Source: a bacterium (GTDB taxonomy: Bacteria > Bacillota_I > Bacilli_A > Izemoplasmatales > UBA1188). From it: a DNA stretch of 43,100 bases. Both the position numbers and the translations under genes were made by a program. This document shows, piece by piece, positions 40,520 to 43,100 of this stretch. The first letter of the stretch is position 1; each line of letters starts with the position of its first letter. The notes under the pieces are model-generated. The model was not told the DNA's origin. It saw nothing but the letters and a program-made list of their open reading frames with translations, and did no database searches. The stretch covers positions 1 through 43,100 of the forward strand of contig JAGCYY010000026.1 of assembly GCA_017960565.1 (NCBI GenBank), in the 5' to 3' direction.

Positions 40520-42556
40520 ATGGAATATTTCAAACAAAACATTAAAAATATCGCTATTGTCGGCGGTATGGGCACAGGTAAAACGACTCTCGCTGAGTCA
40601 ATCGCTTTCACTGCTGGCGCAATCGCAAAAAAAGGTGAAGTAGAAAAAGGAACCACATTATCAGATTTTACAGCTGAAGAACAAAATCATAAATACAGTA
40701 TTGTATCTTCACTAATCCCTGTAGAATATAAAGGTACTAAAATCAATTTTATTGATCTTCCTGGCATGAATGAATTTGTACAAGATTTATACAGTGAAGT
40801 TCCACTATGTTCTGGAGCAATCTTAGTAGTTGATGCAACTCGTAGCGTTGACATTCAAGCTAAGAGTTACTATAGATTCTTAAAAGAAAAAGGTGTACCA
40901 ACAGTTATTCTAGTATCTAAGGTAGATAAAGAAAATGTTGATTATGAAAAAGTAATCGCTGACCTTGAAGAAAAATTTGGTCAATCAATCGTTCCATTTA
41001 TGTATCCAGAAGGTGGCAAAAACAACTTTAAAGGTTTCGCTTATGCCTTAAGTAAAAAGTCATATATCGGCGGAAGTGAAACTGAAGTATCTAAAGAATT
41101 ATCTCCAGTCATCTCTTCTGCATATGATAAAATCGTAGAAGAAGCTGCAGCTCAAGATGAAGAATTAATGGAAAAATTCTTTGGTGGCGAAGAATTATCA
41201 GTAGAAGAAATCGCTGCTGGTTTAAAAGCTGGTTTAGTAAGTGAATCTGTAGTGCCTGTTGTGCTTGCAAATTCTGTTCAAAATGTTGGCGTAAAAGAAT
41301 TATTAGATTTAGTAGTTTCACTCTTCCCTTCAATGGCTGAAACAAAACCTCTTCCATCAAATGTACAAGATCTTAAATATGACGAAACAAAACCATTTGC
41401 TGGTTATGTATTTAAAACATTAGTTGATGCATTCATCGGTACAATTTCATTTGTATTAATTGTAAATGGATCACTAAAAGTTGGACAAGAAGTAATGGTT
41501 GAAGGAAAATCTGAAAAAGTTAACCAAACATTTACAATCTGTGGCAAAAACCAATCTCCATATACAGTAGCATATGCTGGTGATATTGTATGTATCGCTA
41601 AACTTGCATCTCTCTATACTGGCTGTTCATTAAATGAAAAAGGTGGAAACATTCAATTTGTTAGACCAGAATGTCCAAAACCAACATATTATAGAGCAAT
41701 GCAACCAAAAAATAAATCAGATGAAGATAAACTCTCTGGTGCTCTTCAAAAATTAGCTCTTGAAGATCAATCATTTGAAATTGTTAGAAACAAAGAAACA
41801 AAACAACAATTAATCGGTGGTCAAGGTTCAGTACATATCGATGTATTACTTGAAAAGATGAAAAATATGTTCAAGGTAGAAGTTACTACCGAGAAACAAC
41901 AGATCGTTTATCGTGAAGCTATTAGATCAAATGGCGAAGCAGAAGGACGTTATGTAAAACAATCTGGTGGTGCTGGTTACTATGGTGTAGTAGTAATGAA
42001 GTTTGAACCATGTGAAGAAGATTCATATTTCACAGAAGAAATCTTTGGTGGATCAGTTCCTAAAAACTATTTCCCACCAATTGAAAAAGGTTTCTTTGAA
42101 GCTCTTGAAACTGGACCTCTTGCAGGATTCCCAGTTATCAACGTTCACGCAACTCTAATCGATGGTAAATACCATCCAGTAGATTCAAACGAACTCGCAT
42201 TCAAGAATGCTGCAAAAGATGCATTCAAGAAAGCATGTGAAAAGATTAGAAAAATTATCCTTGAACCAATTATGCATGTTCAAGTTAAAGTATCTGATGA
42301 ATATCTTGGTGATATTTTAGGTGATGTAAATAAGAGAAGAGGTAGAGTTCTTGGTATGAACAAAGTTGGTGATTATCAAATTATCGACTGCGAAATCCCT
42401 GAAGCTGAAATCATCACTTACAATATCGATCTTAAAGCTTTAACACAAGGTGATGGTGTATTCACAAGAGAATTCGTAAGATATGAAGAAGTTCCTGCGA
42501 ATGTAGCTGAAAAAGTTATTGAAGCAGCTAAAGCTCTTCAAGCTCAAAATCAATAA
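40520..42556 (+). CDS. Elongation factor G-like translational GTPase (EF-G2 type)
   Basis: 678 aa with the five-domain EF-G layout: GTPase domain (1-275), beta barrel II (about 290-375), domain III, domain IV (TEKQQIVYREAIRSNGEAEG, GYYGVVVMKFEP) and domain V (EPIMHVQVKVSDEYLGDILG, NKRRGRVLGM). The GTPase motifs depart from canonical EF-G: P-loop GGMGTGKTT (K21), switch I HKYSI instead of RGITI, DLPGMNEF where EF-G has DTPGHVDF (M83 replaces the catalytic His), and SKVD in place of NKxD. This matches the EF-G-like group (EF-G2), not the housekeeping fusA. Own promoter and terminator. Role in this group is not settled. Confidence 0.9.
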   Translation: MEYFKQNIKNIAIVGGMGTGKTTLAESIAFTAGAIAKKGEVEKGTTLSDFTAEEQNHKYSIVSSLIPVEYKGTKINFIDLPGMNEFVQDLYSEVPLCSGAILVVDATRSVDIQAKSYYRFLKEKGVPTVILVSKVDKENVDYEKVIADLEEKFGQSIVPFMYPEGGKNNFKGFAYALSKKSYIGGSETEVSKELSPVISSAYDKIVEEAAAQDEELMEKFFGGEELSVEEIAAGLKAGLVSESVVPVVLANSVQNVGVKELLDLVVSLFPSMAETKPLPSNVQDLKYDETKPFAGYVFKTLVDAFIGTISFVLIVNGSLKVGQEVMVEGKSEKVNQTFTICGKNQSPYTVAYAGDIVCIAKLASLYTGCSLNEKGGNIQFVRPECPKPTYYRAMQPKNKSDEDKLSGALQKLALEDQSFEIVRNKETKQQLIGGQGSVHIDVLLEKMKNMFKVEVTTEKQQIVYREAIRSNGEAEGRYVKQSGGAGYYGVVVMKFEPCEEDSYFTEEIFGGSVPKNYFPPIEKGFFEALETGPLAGFPVINVHATLIDGKYHPVDSNELAFKNAAKDAFKKACEKIRKIILEPIMHVQVKVSDEYLGDILGDVNKRRGRVLGMNKVGDYQIIDCEIPEAEIITYNIDLKALTQGDGVFTREFVRYEEVPANVAEKVIEAAKALQAQNQ

Positions 42557-42565
42557 TTGTAGAAT

Positions 42566-42602
42566 AAGTAGAGATGATGAAAATATCAATCTCTACTTTT
42601 TT
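42566..42602 (+). terminator. Terminator after the EF-G-like gene
   Basis: AAGTAGAGAT / ATCTCTACTT (42566-42575 / 42589-42598) with a 13-nt loop that can pair further, then T residues. Confidence 0.9.
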
Positions 42603-42623
42603 AATAATTCTTTTTTGATTGTA

Positions 42624-42652
42624 TAGACAAAACTATAACTTACACTTATCAT
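42624..42652 (+). promoter_or_regulatory. Candidate promoter of the RHS gene
   Basis: -35 TAGACA (42624-42629), 17-bp spacer, -10 TATCAT (42647-42652). AGGAG (42673-42677) and ATG 42688 follow. Confidence 0.5.
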
Positions 42653-42687
42653 AATATTAATAATACAGAGACAGGAGACTATATAAA

Positions 42688-43100
42688 ATGCCTAATACTA
42701 AAATTACTTCTATTTTACAAAATAGAAATAGTGCTAGAAGAAGTAATATTAATATCAATCAAAAAGCACTTTCTTCACAACCAATTATTCATATGATAAT
42801 TCTAATAGACTTCTATTTGAAAACACAAGCGAAGGCTTAATAGAATATATCTATAGTGGAAATAATCTAATAGGCGCAATCTTTAATGGAAGAAAGTACA
42901 GATACATTAAAAATATCTTAGGTGATATAATAGAAATAAGAAATGAATCAGGTGAAATCATATGTGGATATTCATATGATTCATTTGGAAACAATGAATT
43001 ATATGATTATACCAACAGTCAATCTAATATCTATGATAGAAAGTTTGTAGATCTTAATCCATTTAGATATAGAGGATATTACTATGATCAAGAAACATGC
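42688..43100 (+). pseudogene. RHS-repeat gene, frame-broken near its 5' end and cut by the window edge
   Basis: From ATG 42688, behind AGGAG, a first frame reads MPNTKITSILQNRNSARRSN and stops at about 42840 after some 50 codons. A second frame, open from 42753 to the end of the window, encodes a clear RHS/YD-repeat core: YDNSNRLLFENTSEGLIEY, YIKNILGDIIEIRNESGEII, YSYDSFGN and LNPFRYRGYYYDQET, the last being the hallmark before the variable C-terminal tip of RHS proteins. The two frames differ by one register, and the RHS frame has no start of its own. So the gene is probably 5'-truncated with a frameshift between 42753 and 42792. The C-terminal tip, where toxins often sit, is outside the window. 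Confidence 0.8.

Noticed and set aside
1-43100. Use of TGA as tryptophan (mollicute code 4)
   Set aside because: Conserved genes contain TGG for Trp and no in-frame TGA. TGA ends DUF58, ispF and tilS, with ATGA overlaps to the next starts.
42601-43100. Transposon or insertion sequence as cause of the broken RHS gene
   Set aside because: No transposase-like frame, inverted repeats or target duplication are visible in the window.

Overview
The window is AT-rich chromosomal DNA from a low-GC Gram-positive bacterium (Bacillota/Mycoplasmatota side of the tree). Evidence is the Bacillus-type gene orders (ychF, rpsF-ssb-rpsR; gdpP-rplI-dnaB; ftsY-ylxM-ffh; tilS-hpt-ftsH; yutD next to nfu), strong AGGAGG ribosome binding sites and compact genes. 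TGA is used as stop, for example in the ATGA overlaps at 19727 and 34837, and Trp is TGG, so this is not a Mycoplasma-code organism. No sporulation genes are seen. An uncultured host-associated Bacilli lineage such as RF39 or Erysipelotrichales relatives is plausible, but that is inference.

Layout. 1-127: unexplained GC-rich edge. 149-1713: ychF and pncC. 1739-2999: S6 / SSB / S18 operon with a candidate S6:S18 autoregulatory leader. 2866-3788: gene-poor stretch with reading-frame debris. 3789-6199: M13 peptidase and ruvX. 6203-12065: gdpP fused in frame to ribosomal protein L9, then dnaB, prfA, prmC. 12151-17602: topA, then ftsY-ylxM-ffh and a serine acetyltransferase. 17703-20941: MoxR / DUF58 / DUF4129 operon. 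21053-23392: family 2 glycosidase. 23511-26661: proB-proA-proC. 26803-27681: DUF1295 membrane protein. 27715-31860, minus strand: tilS-hpt-ftsH-rqcP. 31947-36707: maf, then a degenerate GGDEF protein, ispD, ispF, yutD-like, nfu, pgi. 36769-38647: two tandem DHH/DHHA1 phosphoesterases. 38700-40388: membrane-anchored Ig-like surface protein. 40520-42556: EF-G-like GTPase. 42688-43100: broken 5' end of an RHS-repeat gene running off the window.

Functionally this is mostly core housekeeping: translation, replication, protein targeting, cyclic-di-AMP/nanoRNA turnover, proline and isoprenoid synthesis. Almost every transcription unit starts with an extended -10 promoter (TGnTATAAT type) and ends in a clear intrinsic terminator, so operon boundaries can be read directly. 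The most notable item is the GdpP-L9 fusion, which keeps an internal Shine-Dalgarno and Met codon exactly at the ancestral L9 start. Others are a promoter-terminator-promoter arrangement before gdpP, several near-leaderless starts, an SD-sequestering hairpin before the surface protein gene, and an RHS gene with intact expression signals but a broken frame. I found no CRISPR array, tRNA, rRNA, complete insertion sequence or phage.
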